From Mycobacterium gordonae (GTDB lineage: Bacteria > Actinomycetota > Actinomycetes > Mycobacteriales > Mycobacteriaceae), in assembly GCF_002101675.1 (NCBI RefSeq), contig NZ_LQOY01000227.1, forward strand, positions 19,738-83,737: a stretch of 64,000 bases of DNA, written 5' to 3'. The position numbers and the translations under genes were made by a program. Below, piece after piece: positions 29,838 through 39,459 of the stretch (within the stretch, counting starts at the first letter, position 1; each line of letters begins with the position of its first letter). Under the pieces are notes generated by a model. It made no database searches, was not told the origin of the DNA, and saw nothing but the letters and a program-made list of their open reading frames with translations.

Positions 29838-32633
29838 CTAGCTGGCCCACGACACCGTCCGGAGCTGCCTACGCGAAGTAATCCCCAGCTTGACGAACAC
29901 CTTCCTGAGGTGCCATTCGACGGTGTGCGTGCTGATGAACAACTGCGCGCCGATCTCCTGATTCGTCAGCCCCTCCGCGCCTAGTCGTGCGATCTGTGCT
30001 TCCTGCGCCGTCAGCTCATCTCCGGAGCGGACCGGTTGCTTGCGCACTTTCTCACCGACGGCGACAAGTTCCCGGCGAGTCCGCTCCGCGAAGGCGTTCG
30101 CGCCCATTCGGGTAAACATCGAATGGGCCTCCGTGAGGTGTCGACGTGCATCGAGTCGCCGGTTCACCCGGCGCAGCCATTCCCCGTAGCGCAGATGCGT
30201 GCGAGCCAACTGTACGACGATGCTGGTGCGCTCCAAGCGTTCGATGGCTTCGGTGAAGAGCTCCTCGGCGATCTGATCGTCGGCTATCAGGGCCCGTGCA
30301 CTGGCTAGAACACCTAGACCCCAGTCGGTTTCGCTAGCGCCGGCGCGGGCTGCGAGCAAACTTATGGCCGCTGCGGCCGCCTCTTGTTCGCCAGTGTGTG
30401 CCGCAGCTTCGATCAGTTCGATCAAGCACCATCCGTAGAAGCCGAGATCTTCGTATTCACACGCCTGGCGACCGGCGGCGAATGCCTCTTCGTATCGGCC
30501 GAGCCCGTTGTAGAGCAGAACCGCGGCATACCCAGCCAAGCCGAGCAGTCGGCCTTCGCCTCTCGCGGTTCCCTCGGCGGAGGCTGCCTCGATCAAACCA
30601 ACCGCATCTGGTATCCCTCGCCAGGCAGCCAGTAGCAATGCGTCGTATTTGAACGGCGTGTAGCCGGTTGATGCGGTGATCGAGGCCGCCTCGTCGATAA
30701 GTGTTGCTGCCGCGGCGAATTCGCCCGCTAATACGTGGGCCCTCGCCCGGTATGCGAGCGCCCGTGGGAGGATAGCCAGTGCACCGGCCTGACGAGCTTG
30801 CCCGACGATGTCGGTAGCCAATTGACGGTAGATCGCATCGTCCCACAGTTCGGCCGCGAAGGACTCCTGCACGACTGGGAAGGCCAACGACGTCCAGTGC
30901 AGCGCCTGGCTATCGTTTTGCTCCGTTTGGGTGCTGATGAGCTCCATTGCTGTACGCAGCACGGCGCCGCCGCCGTTGACGCCGCTCATGATTCGGTTGG
31001 TCACGCCGCTCAACAGCAGGTCCATCGGTGAATGCAGCTTCGATGCCCGGTCAACTGCAGCGCGCGCGGTCTCGGCGGCCTTCGCCAGCGCGTCGAGTCC
31101 ACCGAGTCGCCCGGCATACATGGCTGCGGCGAGCGCCTCGAGATAGGTCTCCCGGGCTAGCTCGTCGTCGAAGGTTTCCAAGCTTTGGGCGGCGTTGAGC
31201 AGTTGCGCTGAGGGCTCGGCAAGTCGGGGCGCACCAGCACCACCTCCGCGGCTGCGGGCAAAGTCCATCTGGGCACGCAATCGAGCCACTTGGGCGCGCT
31301 GAAGGTCGGAGAGCGGGCTTAGTTCGGCGATCGCAAGGAGGTCGTATGCGGCCTCGGCGGCCGCCGCATCGCCTTTGGCCTGTGCAGCAGCGATGGCCCT
31401 GGAACCGCGCCGGCCCGGATCCGATGTCAGCGCGGTTGCGCGCTCCAAGAATGCCGCCGCCGCGGCTATGCCGCCCCTGCGCTGCGCACGGGCCGCTGAG
31501 GTTTCCAGTTCAGTGGCCACCGCATCATCGGGTCCCGCCGCGCCGTTCGCGGCGTGCCATGCCCGACGGTCGGGGTCGGATTGCGGATCCGTCGCGTCGG
31601 CCAATGCGCGATGTATAGCCCTACGGTTAGACAAATCCGCTGCGCGGTAAGCGGCTGAGCGCATCAACGGGTGGTGAAAGCGCATGCGCGGACCGAATTC
31701 GATCAAACCGTCGGTTTCTGCCGGCGCTAACGCGTCGACCGGGATGCCCAAATTGGCTGCCGCACGCAAGAACAACGCTGCGTCGCCGACTGGCTCGGCT
31801 GCCGCGACCAGCAGCAACCGTTGAGTGTCGGCCGGAAGAGACTTGGTGCGATGCACAAAGCTTTCCTCCAGCTGTCCCGCGGAGCGGTGCGCAGCCAGAT
31901 TCCCGAAGCCGCCGGCAAGCTCTGCCGCAGAAAGGTTTCGCGGCATCTCGAGCAATGCCAACGGAATGCCCCGCGTCTCTGCGACGATGCGGTCTCGCAC
32001 CCGCTCGTCGATCCGCGCAGGCATGACCCAGTCCAGCAGATCCCGAGCCTCGCGGTCAGACAAGCCGCTGAGCGCGAGTTCCGGCAGACCGGCCAACGGT
32101 GATGCGCCGCCATCGCGGACGGCAAAGACCAACGCCACAGGCTCGGCTAAGAGACGCCGCGCGACGAAGGCGAGTGTCTGCACCGACACCTGGTCGAGCC
32201 ACTGCGCATCATCGATGATGCAAAGCAGGGGTTGGTCGTTGGCGGCGGCGGCCATCAGGCTCAGTACTGCCAATCCGACCAGGAAACGGTCGGGCGCCGC
32301 TCCGACACCGCGGCCAAAGGCTACGTTCAGCGCCTCGCGCTGCGGTTGGGGCAGTTCATCGAATCGATCCATCAGCGGCGCGCATAGCTGCTGCAGGCCG
32401 GCGAATGCGAGCTCCATGTCCGACTCCACACCTGCCACCTGGACACAGCGGAAGCCGGATGCGACCTCTGACACGTACCTCAGCAAGGCGGTTTTGCCGA
32501 CCCCCGCTTCGCCGCGAAGAACCAAGACTTGATGGCTTCCTGATTGGACCGTCGCGATCATGCCGCGCAGCGTCCCGCACTCGGCATCGCGGCCGCGCAG
32601 ACGTTGTTCCCGACCCTGGCTCGACATAGTCAC
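29838..32633 (-). CDS. Large ATP-binding LuxR-type (LAL) regulator
   Basis: The 931-residue protein has an N-terminal AAA-type NTPase with Walker A GEAGVGKTALL near residue 41 and Walker B LLCIIDDAQWLD near residue 137. A long TPR-like helical middle follows, then a C-terminal LuxR helix-turn-helix (LTAQEAQIARLGAEGLTNQEIGAQL..STHTVEWHL) over the last 60 residues. Such regulators use ATP and an inducer to switch on pathway genes. It is the last gene of a minus-strand run with the nitroreductase, NmrA-like and metallo-hydrolase genes, which it may regulate. GTG 32633 or ATG 32627 are the possible starts. Confidence 0.9.
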   Translation of the reverse strand: MTMSSQGREQRLRGRDAECGTLRGMIATVQSGSHQVLVLRGEAGVGKTALLRYVSEVASGFRCVQVAGVESDMELAFAGLQQLCAPLMDRFDELPQPQREALNVAFGRGVGAAPDRFLVGLAVLSLMAAAANDQPLLCIIDDAQWLDQVSVQTLAFVARRLLAEPVALVFAVRDGGASPLAGLPELALSGLSDREARDLLDWVMPARIDERVRDRIVAETRGIPLALLEMPRNLSAAELAGGFGNLAAHRSAGQLEESFVHRTKSLPADTQRLLLVAAAEPVGDAALFLRAAANLGIPVDALAPAETDGLIEFGPRMRFHHPLMRSAAYRAADLSNRRAIHRALADATDPQSDPDRRAWHAANGAAGPDDAVATELETSAARAQRRGGIAAAAAFLERATALTSDPGRRGSRAIAAAQAKGDAAAAEAAYDLLAIAELSPLSDLQRAQVARLRAQMDFARSRGGGAGAPRLAEPSAQLLNAAQSLETFDDELARETYLEALAAAMYAGRLGGLDALAKAAETARAAVDRASKLHSPMDLLLSGVTNRIMSGVNGGGAVLRTAMELISTQTEQNDSQALHWTSLAFPVVQESFAAELWDDAIYRQLATDIVGQARQAGALAILPRALAYRARAHVLAGEFAAAATLIDEAASITASTGYTPFKYDALLLAAWRGIPDAVGLIEAASAEGTARGEGRLLGLAGYAAVLLYNGLGRYEEAFAAGRQACEYEDLGFYGWCLIELIEAAAHTGEQEAAAAAISLLAARAGASETDWGLGVLASARALIADDQIAEELFTEAIERLERTSIVVQLARTHLRYGEWLRRVNRRLDARRHLTEAHSMFTRMGANAFAERTRRELVAVGEKVRKQPVRSGDELTAQEAQIARLGAEGLTNQEIGAQLFISTHTVEWHLRKVFVKLGITSRRQLRTVSWAS

Positions 32634-32758
32634 CGTTGCGTCTGGTCCCAGTGGCCCACCCCGGTTTGCTGTTGGCGAATGGCAGCTGGTCCGAACCTGA
32701 TGCTAGCGAGCGCTCCGGCTGCGGTCGAGTGGTGCAGCCGGCAACCGTCGATGCAGCG

Positions 32759-33433
32759 CTAACCGTGGATGAACGTGACGGTCTCGTCGAGGGGCGCGCG
32801 TCCCGTACGCGCGTAACCAAGTGTTGGGTCTTCGTACCCGATCGACATGCCACAAAAGAGGATGCGCCCATCGGGGGGTGACACGACCTCGGCAACGGAT
32901 TTGCGAGTTTGCGACCACGCCATCTGTGGGCAGCTGTGCAAGCCCTCGGCGCGCAGCAGCAGCATCACGGTTTGCAGGTACATACCGAGGTCTGCCCATT
33001 GGGGAAGGCCCATATCGCGATCGATGTAGCAGAACAGGGCGGCGGGTGCGCCGAAACAGTCCCAGTTCGCGATCGCGGCGCGCTGACGAGCCTCCAAGTC
33101 CTCGCGTGCAATGCCGAGCGCGCCGTAGCGCTGCTTGGCAAAGGCGGCCCGGCGCTCACGGTAGGGCGACTTCAAATCCGTTGGGTACATTTCGAATTCG
33201 CGCTCGTCCCAGGGGTCACCCGCCCCTACGCGATGCACTGCAAGCACTTTGAGCTGCACCAGCGGAGCACCGGTCAGAATGTATATGTGCCACGGTTGCA
33301 GGTTAGATCCCGACGGTGACCAAGCCGCGGCGGAAAGCACACGCTCCAGCACCTCTCTTGGGACGGGCTGATCGGTGAATCCGCGCACTGCTCGTCGGCT
33401 GGTGACCGCTTCGTAAACGTCCATTGTCGACAT
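32759..33433 (-). CDS. Nitroreductase family flavoprotein
   Basis: A 224-residue FMN-dependent enzyme. The family start VYEAVTSRRAVRGFTDQPV binds FMN phosphate through the Arg pair, and SPSGSNLQPWHIYIL near residue 38 is the second FMN contact. LPQWADLGMYLQTVMLLLRAEGL near residue 145 and CGMSIGYEDP near the C-terminus complete the fold. It reduces nitro groups or quinones with NAD(P)H. It lies 8 bp behind the NmrA-like gene, so the two are cotranscribed. AAAGGA precedes the ATG at 33433. Confidence 0.88.
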   Translation of the reverse strand: MSTMDVYEAVTSRRAVRGFTDQPVPREVLERVLSAAAWSPSGSNLQPWHIYILTGAPLVQLKVLAVHRVGAGDPWDEREFEMYPTDLKSPYRERRAAFAKQRYGALGIAREDLEARQRAAIANWDCFGAPAALFCYIDRDMGLPQWADLGMYLQTVMLLLRAEGLHSCPQMAWSQTRKSVAEVVSPPDGRILFCGMSIGYEDPTLGYARTGRAPLDETVTFIHG

Positions 33434-33441
33434 GGCTTTGG

Positions 33442-34200
33442 CTATCCTTTCGCGGCCGTTTCGAGAATCCAGTCCTCCAAACGGGTTTCGTACAGATTCG
33501 CGCCGTCAGCGGGAACGAGTGTGCGCTCTTGGATTTCGGCGTGCCAATAGCGCGCGGCGGGATCGGCGATAACTTCGCGGGCATCTCCGTGGGCGGTCAA
33601 TACCGTGCGAATGAGATCGGGCATGCGATACGCCTGGGGCCCGCCCACTTCGCTAGTCCCGTTCATCGGGTCACTGACCGCTGCGCTGGCAACCGCTTCG
33701 GCGACGTCGGCCGCGGCCATTGGCTGAATAAGGGCCGACGGCAGCCGCACCGTGTTCCCCTCGGTCGCGGAGTCGGCAATGACGTTGAGAAACTCATAGA
33801 ACTGCGTTGCGTGCACGATCGAGTAAGGAATCGGCCCCGCAGTGATGAGATCTTCCTGCGCCTGCTTCGCCTGGAAGTAACCGCTGTGCGGCGCAAGACA
33901 TTCAGTGCCCACCACGGACAGCGCAACATGATGCTTAACACCGGCTTTGGCCTCGGCTGCCAGCAAGTTCGTTGTCGCTTCCTTGAAGAATTTCATCGCA
34001 GCGGTGCCCTCGAACGACGGCGAGTTCGACACGTCGGCGACCACCGATGCGCCGGCCAGCGCATCGGACAAGCCCTCGGCGGTCACGGCGTTAACACCGG
34101 TCGATGGAGCGGCAGCGACGGCATCATGACCGCGGTCAGCCAGCGCCTGCACGACTTTTGACCCAATCAGGCCGGTTCCTCCAATGACGACGATCCTCAT
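33442..34200 (-). CDS. NmrA-like NAD(P)-binding protein
   Basis: The 252-residue protein opens with MRIVVIGGTGLIGSKVV, the NAD(P) loop of atypical SDRs. It lacks a YxxxK catalytic pair in the usual place, has FQAKQAQEDLI instead, and shows PYSIVHATQFYEF, typical of NmrA/NAD(P)H-binding proteins that sense redox state or act as quinone reductases. GGAAGG precedes the ATG at 34200. It follows the metallo-hydrolase by 51 bp and precedes the nitroreductase by 8 bp. Confidence 0.82.
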   Translation of the reverse strand: MRIVVIGGTGLIGSKVVQALADRGHDAVAAAPSTGVNAVTAEGLSDALAGASVVADVSNSPSFEGTAAMKFFKEATTNLLAAEAKAGVKHHVALSVVGTECLAPHSGYFQAKQAQEDLITAGPIPYSIVHATQFYEFLNVIADSATEGNTVRLPSALIQPMAAADVAEAVASAAVSDPMNGTSEVGGPQAYRMPDLIRTVLTAHGDAREVIADPAARYWHAEIQERTLVPADGANLYETRLEDWILETAAKG

Positions 34201-34251
34201 GGTGAGCCTTCCGTGATGGTGCGCATGTTTTGGGCAGTTGTTGACGTGAGG

Positions 34252-35166
34252 TCAGTACTCCCAGACAGCCGGTACGCACCGAAAGACGTTGCCGGCGGCT
34301 GCCACCCGGCAGACGGACGGGAATGGCAGGTGGGTGGCCACCAGAGACTCGCCGGTCGCCGCTATCTCCTGCAAGAGACGGATCCGAACGCGCGCCGCCT
34401 CCTCGGGGTCGTGTTCGAAGCCGTTCTGCCACTCTGGTTGGTCAAACCCGACCTGGAACACGGCGTCACCGGCGAAAGTCAGTCGGTCGCCGCCGGACGC
34501 GAGACGGACCACGCTGTGCCCGGGGGTGTGCCCGCCGGTGCGGCAGACGATGACTCCCGGCGCCACCTCGTACTCGGTCTCGAACGGCTGCAGGTGGCTG
34601 CGGTACTCGTTCAAGAACCGCGAGGCCGCCGATCGAAGTGCATCCGGTATCCCCGGCGGCATGGCGGTGCGGGAGAAATCGGGAGCCGCCCAGAACTCGG
34701 CCTCGGCGGTCGCGAGGTGGACTCGCAGGTTCGGCCGTAGCCGTGCCTTTAGTCCGTCTGCGAGCAGCCCTCCGATGTGGTCCATGTGCAAGTGGGTTAG
34801 CACCACGTCAGTCACGGATGCGGGATCGACACCCGCGGCCTCCAGTCGGTGAACCGTTTGTCCGGCTCGCGGGAAGTCCGGGAACTCCACTCCCAGCCCA
34901 GCGTCGACGAGTATGGTCCGGTCGCCGCTACGTACCACGACCACGTTCAGTGGCCACTCGAGCAGGTCCGGCGGCAAAAACATGTCGTCCAGCCAGCTCG
35001 ACAGGTCGGTTGCGTCGGCGTTGGTGGCCATAGTCGCGGCGGGTATCGGGAGAACCCCGTCGCTGATTACCAACACCTCGATGTCGCCGACCTGCACCGC
35101 GTAGCGCGACGGGACTAACTCGTCGAGCTCCGGCCGGCAAAGATGCGAAATGTTTTCCAAGCTCAT
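34252..35166 (-). CDS. Metallo-beta-lactamase fold hydrolase
   Basis: The 304-residue protein carries VLTHLHMDHIGG near residue 105 (two zinc sites), GGHTPGHSVV near residue 212 and TFAGDAVFQVG near residue 230. The spacing matches the N-acyl homoserine lactonase/quorum-quenching-like subgroup, which degrades lactones. The ATG at 35166 has GGAG 7-8 bases upstream. It is first in a run of four minus-strand genes that ends with a LAL regulator; a lactone or xenobiotic-degrading role is inference. Confidence 0.85.
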   Translation of the reverse strand: MSLENISHLCRPELDELVPSRYAVQVGDIEVLVISDGVLPIPAATMATNADATDLSSWLDDMFLPPDLLEWPLNVVVVRSGDRTILVDAGLGVEFPDFPRAGQTVHRLEAAGVDPASVTDVVLTHLHMDHIGGLLADGLKARLRPNLRVHLATAEAEFWAAPDFSRTAMPPGIPDALRSAASRFLNEYRSHLQPFETEYEVAPGVIVCRTGGHTPGHSVVRLASGGDRLTFAGDAVFQVGFDQPEWQNGFEHDPEEAARVRIRLLQEIAATGESLVATHLPFPSVCRVAAAGNVFRCVPAVWEY

Positions 35167-35358
35167 GATCTTCTCCTTTGGACCGTTGCTGGATGGTTCC
35201 CGGTCCAGATCAGCCTCGCGGCCCGGACTGCGAGCCGAACCCTTGAAAGTCCGTAGTCCGTAGTCCGTGATCCGTGGCCGAACCCGGCGAAAGATTCGAG
35301 CCGTGGCCGATGGTCAGCACTCGCAGATCGCTCTAGCCGATGTGCGCAGCGCAGCGGC
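35167..35358. other. Intergenic spacer with short direct repeat
   Basis: The spacer between two minus-strand genes contains an irregular run of TCCGTAGTCCGTAGTCCGTGATCCGTGG near 35250-35280, units of 7-8 bases. No gene is seen. A promoter for the metallo-hydrolase operon should lie here. Confidence 0.4.
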
Positions 35359-37992
35359 TCAGTTCACGGCGCCGCGGGTCACCAGCGGGCCGGGTGCGGC
35401 GCGGTGCCGGGACAACAGGCGCGCTGCCTGACCCGGCGCACCGAGCTGAAGCATTGCGGCCAAAGCCGTTTCGAGGACCACTTCCTGCTGCACACGGCTG
35501 CCGCCGATCGAGGGAAGTCCGGGGAGCGATTCGAGGAGATAGTCGAGCGCGGCGCGCGGCTCACCTGCTGTCAACGCGATGAGGCCTTCACCGATCAGGC
35601 GCAATGTCGTCGCCTGTTCGTCCGTCGCGCCGGGCACACTGATCGCGCGGATCGCGGCCGGATCGTTCGCCGCCGCCAAGAGAAGCAGCGCGTGAAAGGC
35701 GATGAACGGTGTTTTCGGCGCATAGGCAAGCGAGCCGACCTCTGCGAGTATCGGCATCGGATCCGGTGGGGTCACCCAATCCGGGTGCATGCGCGCCCGC
35801 CACGCGAGCGAACCGGCATCAACCAGACAGCGCACGTCTCGGGAGTGGGGCGGCGCGAGCGTCGTTGCGTACCGCCGCGCCGCCCCAGCGGCATTGCCCA
35901 TGGCGAGTTCGTGCAGCGCGGCGTGCCACTGGAAGTGCGGGAGGTAACGCTGCGTGCTGCCGGGGCCGCTGATCCATTCCGTCAGCCATTTCAGCCCGGC
36001 CCCGTGCGCGTCGGTCTCGTAGTGCACGTGGGACAGCGCGTGCGCGGCGTTGCCGTTGCCTGGATCGAGGTCGAGCGCGGCATCGGCGAGATCGGCTGCG
36101 TCATACCAGAGGCCCTGTTCGATGCGCCCGAACGCGCGTAATCCCAGATACCAGGGCGCCTCGCCATGCACACCGGTGAACCGCTCGACGTACTGCCACG
36201 CGTCCGGCAAAGCATCGCCGGCACCTGCGAACGCAATTGACGGGGCGAGCACCAGCAACGCGACCGCGTCATCCGGTACGCGGTCGAGATGGTCGATGAG
36301 CGCTTCGGTGCCTGCGGCGTTCCCCTTCTCGCACCACGTCGCGATCGCTTCGACGTGGCTGCGGTCCTCGTCGCTGCCATGGGCAAGCGCGGCCCTCGCT
36401 CGTGCCAGATGGCCGTTGACTGCGTCGGGACCGCCTGCCCGGTCGGGACGTTCCGTTGCGATCATCGCCAGCGCGACATGCGCCCGCGGGTGGTTGGGAT
36501 TTTCCGCGATCGCGGCGGCGAAAGCTACCGATGCACCGTCCTGGACGGCCAGCAATCGACGCACACCCTCGGCGTAAGAAGCATCGGCACCGGTGAGTTT
36601 CGGGCTGGTGGTGATGAGACGGGGGGCTCTGACTGGACGGTCGCTGGTGTCGTCGGCGAGCAGTTGCGCTAGGCCAGCGGCTTGGGCACGAATCTCGGGG
36701 ATCGCGGTGGTTTCCCACTCCTCACCCTGGCGGATCGATCCGATGCAGACGATGCCCTGGACGGTGGCGCCCGCCTCGTCGATGAGGCGGCCGTCGGCAT
36801 CGAGGCGAACGCCGATGCCGCAGGGGTGCATCGACGCGACACCCGAAGCCAATAGGTTCGCCCACAGCGGGGAGCGCTGCAGCGACCGCCGATCCCACGC
36901 AGTCCCGGTTGCGGCAACCACCGCGTCACCCCGTCGACGAACCGATCCGCCGCTGGTCGTGACGACCAGTTCGACGCCGCTTCCGCGCAGCGACACGTCA
37001 GCCACTTCGCCCGCCTCGATGATCAGTTGGCCACTGCCGATCGCGGTATCGATCGCAGCGGCGGTCGTCGGCGGCATGCGGTGGCGCAGGACCTCCCACT
37101 GCCGCAAATCCTCGCGCAGAAAACGGCGCTGGTCCTCCCACCCCAGCGAGCGCCACAGCCGAGCTGTGCGCGGCCGCACGGCGTCGATCACTTGTCGCCA
37201 GTTCAAGCCGGCTTCGCGAGCGAGGGTGAGATCCGCACCGAGCGCGGCACGGACCCGCTCCAGCGTGTTCGCGTCACCAAGCGCATCGAGGTTAGGTACG
37301 TCTGCCGGCGCCCCCGTATCGCGGAATCGATGGGGGAGCACTCCGTGGCGCGACAACATGGTGACCGTGGCGCCGCGCGCGATCAGATGCAGCGCTACGT
37401 CGATGCCTGTGAGTCCAGAACCGATCACCAAGACGCTCTCGGGCCGGCTCGAACCAAGAGCCGCGAGCGCGCCGGGCGCCCAGGGATCCACCACAACGTT
37501 GCCGTCAGCGCCTGCGGCCAAAACCGGAGCGAAGGCGCGCTCCAACGACTCGGGCAGTCCACCTGCGGGGCGCCCAGACGCGAGCACTACTGCATGCGCC
37601 GATAACGAGCGTCCGTCGCTCAACTTCACCTGGGTTGACGCACCGGGCACCAGCCCCACGACCTCGGCAGTCTCGATCCGCACATCGGCGCCGGCCAGTT
37701 GCTCCCGCAGGTAGCGGCCGTACGCGAGACGCGGTGCAAAGCTCTCGGCCGGCGTGACAGCCCGTTCGTCCAGCCAACGGCAGAAGTGGTCGGGATCGTC
37801 CGGCCAGGCCGACATTCGTTGCGCGGGAACGTTCAACAGGTGGGTCGGATCGTTGGTGCCATACGCCGCGCCGGTGCCGGGACGCCCGGACGCATCGATC
37901 AGCGTGATCTGCGCTTCCGGTTTGCGCGGGCGCAGATGTACTGCGGCGAGCACCCCCGCAGCGCCGCCACCCACGATCGCGACGCGGGTCAT
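35359..37992 (-). CDS. FAD/NAD(P)-binding protein fused to TTC38-like TPR domain
   Basis: The 877-residue protein has two parts. Residues 1 to about 450 form an FAD/NAD(P)-binding domain with VAIVGGGAAGVLAAVHL at the start, HLLNVPAQRMSAWPD near residue 52 and a second nucleotide loop VLVIGSGLTGIDVALHL near residue 187. Residues about 480-870 are helical, with HALSHVHYETDAHGAGLKWL and HFQWHAALHELAMG, as in tetratricopeptide repeat protein 38. The fold of each half is clear to me; the fusion and its substrate are not something I recognise. The ATG at 37992 directly starts the FAD loop. A hairpin separates it from the next gene. Confidence 0.78.
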   Translation of the reverse strand: MTRVAIVGGGAAGVLAAVHLRPRKPEAQITLIDASGRPGTGAAYGTNDPTHLLNVPAQRMSAWPDDPDHFCRWLDERAVTPAESFAPRLAYGRYLREQLAGADVRIETAEVVGLVPGASTQVKLSDGRSLSAHAVVLASGRPAGGLPESLERAFAPVLAAGADGNVVVDPWAPGALAALGSSRPESVLVIGSGLTGIDVALHLIARGATVTMLSRHGVLPHRFRDTGAPADVPNLDALGDANTLERVRAALGADLTLAREAGLNWRQVIDAVRPRTARLWRSLGWEDQRRFLREDLRQWEVLRHRMPPTTAAAIDTAIGSGQLIIEAGEVADVSLRGSGVELVVTTSGGSVRRRGDAVVAATGTAWDRRSLQRSPLWANLLASGVASMHPCGIGVRLDADGRLIDEAGATVQGIVCIGSIRQGEEWETTAIPEIRAQAAGLAQLLADDTSDRPVRAPRLITTSPKLTGADASYAEGVRRLLAVQDGASVAFAAAIAENPNHPRAHVALAMIATERPDRAGGPDAVNGHLARARAALAHGSDEDRSHVEAIATWCEKGNAAGTEALIDHLDRVPDDAVALLVLAPSIAFAGAGDALPDAWQYVERFTGVHGEAPWYLGLRAFGRIEQGLWYDAADLADAALDLDPGNGNAAHALSHVHYETDAHGAGLKWLTEWISGPGSTQRYLPHFQWHAALHELAMGNAAGAARRYATTLAPPHSRDVRCLVDAGSLAWRARMHPDWVTPPDPMPILAEVGSLAYAPKTPFIAFHALLLLAAANDPAAIRAISVPGATDEQATTLRLIGEGLIALTAGEPRAALDYLLESLPGLPSIGGSRVQQEVVLETALAAMLQLGAPGQAARLLSRHRAAPGPLVTRGAVN

Positions 37993-38044
37993 AGCGGAAG
38001 GTTAACCCTTGCGGGCGGGTTGGGGAACCTGATGGCGAAAACGC

Positions 38045-38102
38045 CGAGCAGACGCGGAGGCGCCCATTTCGTGCCGAAATTGGGTGATTTTGCGGCTGCT
38101 CG
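38045..38102. terminator. Decayed hairpin, GAGCAGACGC family copy 4
   Basis: Outer arms CGAGCAGACGC / GCGGCTGCTCG with one mismatch; the central GGCGCCCATTTCGTGCCGAAAT is the same as in copy 3, but its partner arm is degenerate. It lies just downstream of the P450 gene at 38107, whose 3' end it could terminate. Confidence 0.6.
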
Positions 38103-38106
38103 CGGG

Positions 38107-39309
38107 TTAGCGGGCGTCGAACGTCAACGGAAGTGTGATCGGGCCGGAGATACCGGTCATCGGCTTCCACGGCGCCGGCCCGGTGCAGCGGACATTGGAC
38201 ATCCGCGCGGTGATCACCCGCAGCGCTTCGGCCATCTCCAGGCGGGCCAGGTGCGCGCCGAGGCAATAGTGCATGCCCCCGCCGAATGTCAGCATCGCCG
38301 GCGCATTCTGTCGGGTGATGTCGAGGCGGTCCGGCGCGTCGTAGACGTCCGGATCCCGGTTGGCCGCAGCGGTGTTCGCGATGACCAGCGAACCCGCCGG
38401 AAAACGAACCCCGGCGAGCTCGATATCGACACGGGCCGTGCGCATTGCGCCCAGGGCGATCGGCGAGTGCCGCATCAGCTCTTCGACGGCCTGCGGCGCC
38501 AGTTCCGGGTGCGCGGCGAGCAACTCCCACTGGTCGGGGTGCTCGGCCAACGTCTGCACGGCCGCGGCCAGCTGGTTGCGGGTGGTGTCGGTGCCGGCGT
38601 TGAGCAGGATCACGACGAGATTGACCAGCTCTTCGTGGCTCAGCCGGTCGCCGTCGTCTTCGACCCGGATCAGCTCGGAGATCAGGTCATCGGTCAGCGA
38701 GTGTCGACGCACGGCGATCAGCTCCTCGACATAACTCTCCAGAGCCGCCCACGCCCGCAGGATCGCCGATTCGTGCTCGGCGACACTGCACCCGAACGCC
38801 TTGCTGATGTCGGCGGCCCACTGCGAGAACAGATGCCGGTCCTCCCGGGGAGCCCCGAGCAGGGCGCAAATGATCGGAACGGGGTAGGGATCGGCGATGT
38901 CGGCGACGAAGTCACACCGGCCGGTGTCGGCGTGCCGGTCGACGAGCTCGGTGATGACGTCGACGCACGCCTCCCGCATTCGCTCGGCCGCGCGCGGAGT
39001 GAACGATCGTGCGACGAGTCGGCGCAGCCGCTGATGCTGGGCGCCGTCGACACTGACCAGCAGCTTGGTGACCCGGTCCCAGATCGGGCCGGCCGTGATG
39101 CCCTGCACGACAAGGGAAATCCCCTGCGGAACGACGAACCGGGAGTCTCGGAGCACGGTGCGCACCAGGTCGTACGCGAGTACCTCGGGTCCGTAGGGGC
39201 CGAGGGCGATCGGCCCGCTGCGCAGTGCCTCGGCCTGCAGTGCACGGAGTTCGTCGCGGCCGGTGTCGACGGTGTAGGCGAGGGTGGGCAGTGCGATGTC
39301 GATGGTCAT
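38107..39309 (-). CDS. Cytochrome P450
   Basis: A 400-residue bacterial class I P450 with the haem loop FGGGMHYCLGAHLA near residue 345, the I-helix ILLNAGTDTTRNQLA near residue 235 and the ExxR helix EELM.. near residue 280. The ATG at 39309 (MTIDIALPTL) is preferred; the open frame extends to 39444 without family similarity. It needs a separate ferredoxin and reductase, none of which is encoded nearby. The subfamily and substrate are not recognised. It diverges from the decayed cyclase-LuxR gene. Confidence 0.88.
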   Translation of the reverse strand: MTIDIALPTLAYTVDTGRDELRALQAEALRSGPIALGPYGPEVLAYDLVRTVLRDSRFVVPQGISLVVQGITAGPIWDRVTKLLVSVDGAQHQRLRRLVARSFTPRAAERMREACVDVITELVDRHADTGRCDFVADIADPYPVPIICALLGAPREDRHLFSQWAADISKAFGCSVAEHESAILRAWAALESYVEELIAVRRHSLTDDLISELIRVEDDGDRLSHEELVNLVVILLNAGTDTTRNQLAAAVQTLAEHPDQWELLAAHPELAPQAVEELMRHSPIALGAMRTARVDIELAGVRFPAGSLVIANTAAANRDPDVYDAPDRLDITRQNAPAMLTFGGGMHYCLGAHLARLEMAEALRVITARMSNVRCTGPAPWKPMTGISGPITLPLTFDAR

Positions 39310-39459
39310 GATCCGACTATTCGTTTTCGGCCGCGCGTGATCATCGGGCGAATTGCTTAAAAAGCGCACGGTCCGGACGCGTACGTACGCATGCTGGCAC
39401 CGGAAACATTGGCGATTTCGCTGATGCGCTGTGATGCAGGTCACCGCATTCTGACTAGC

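Noticed and set aside
37699..39360. 553-codon open frame opposite the P450 and FAD protein
   Set aside because: It spans two real minus-strand genes and the hairpin between them; composition is a GC artefact.
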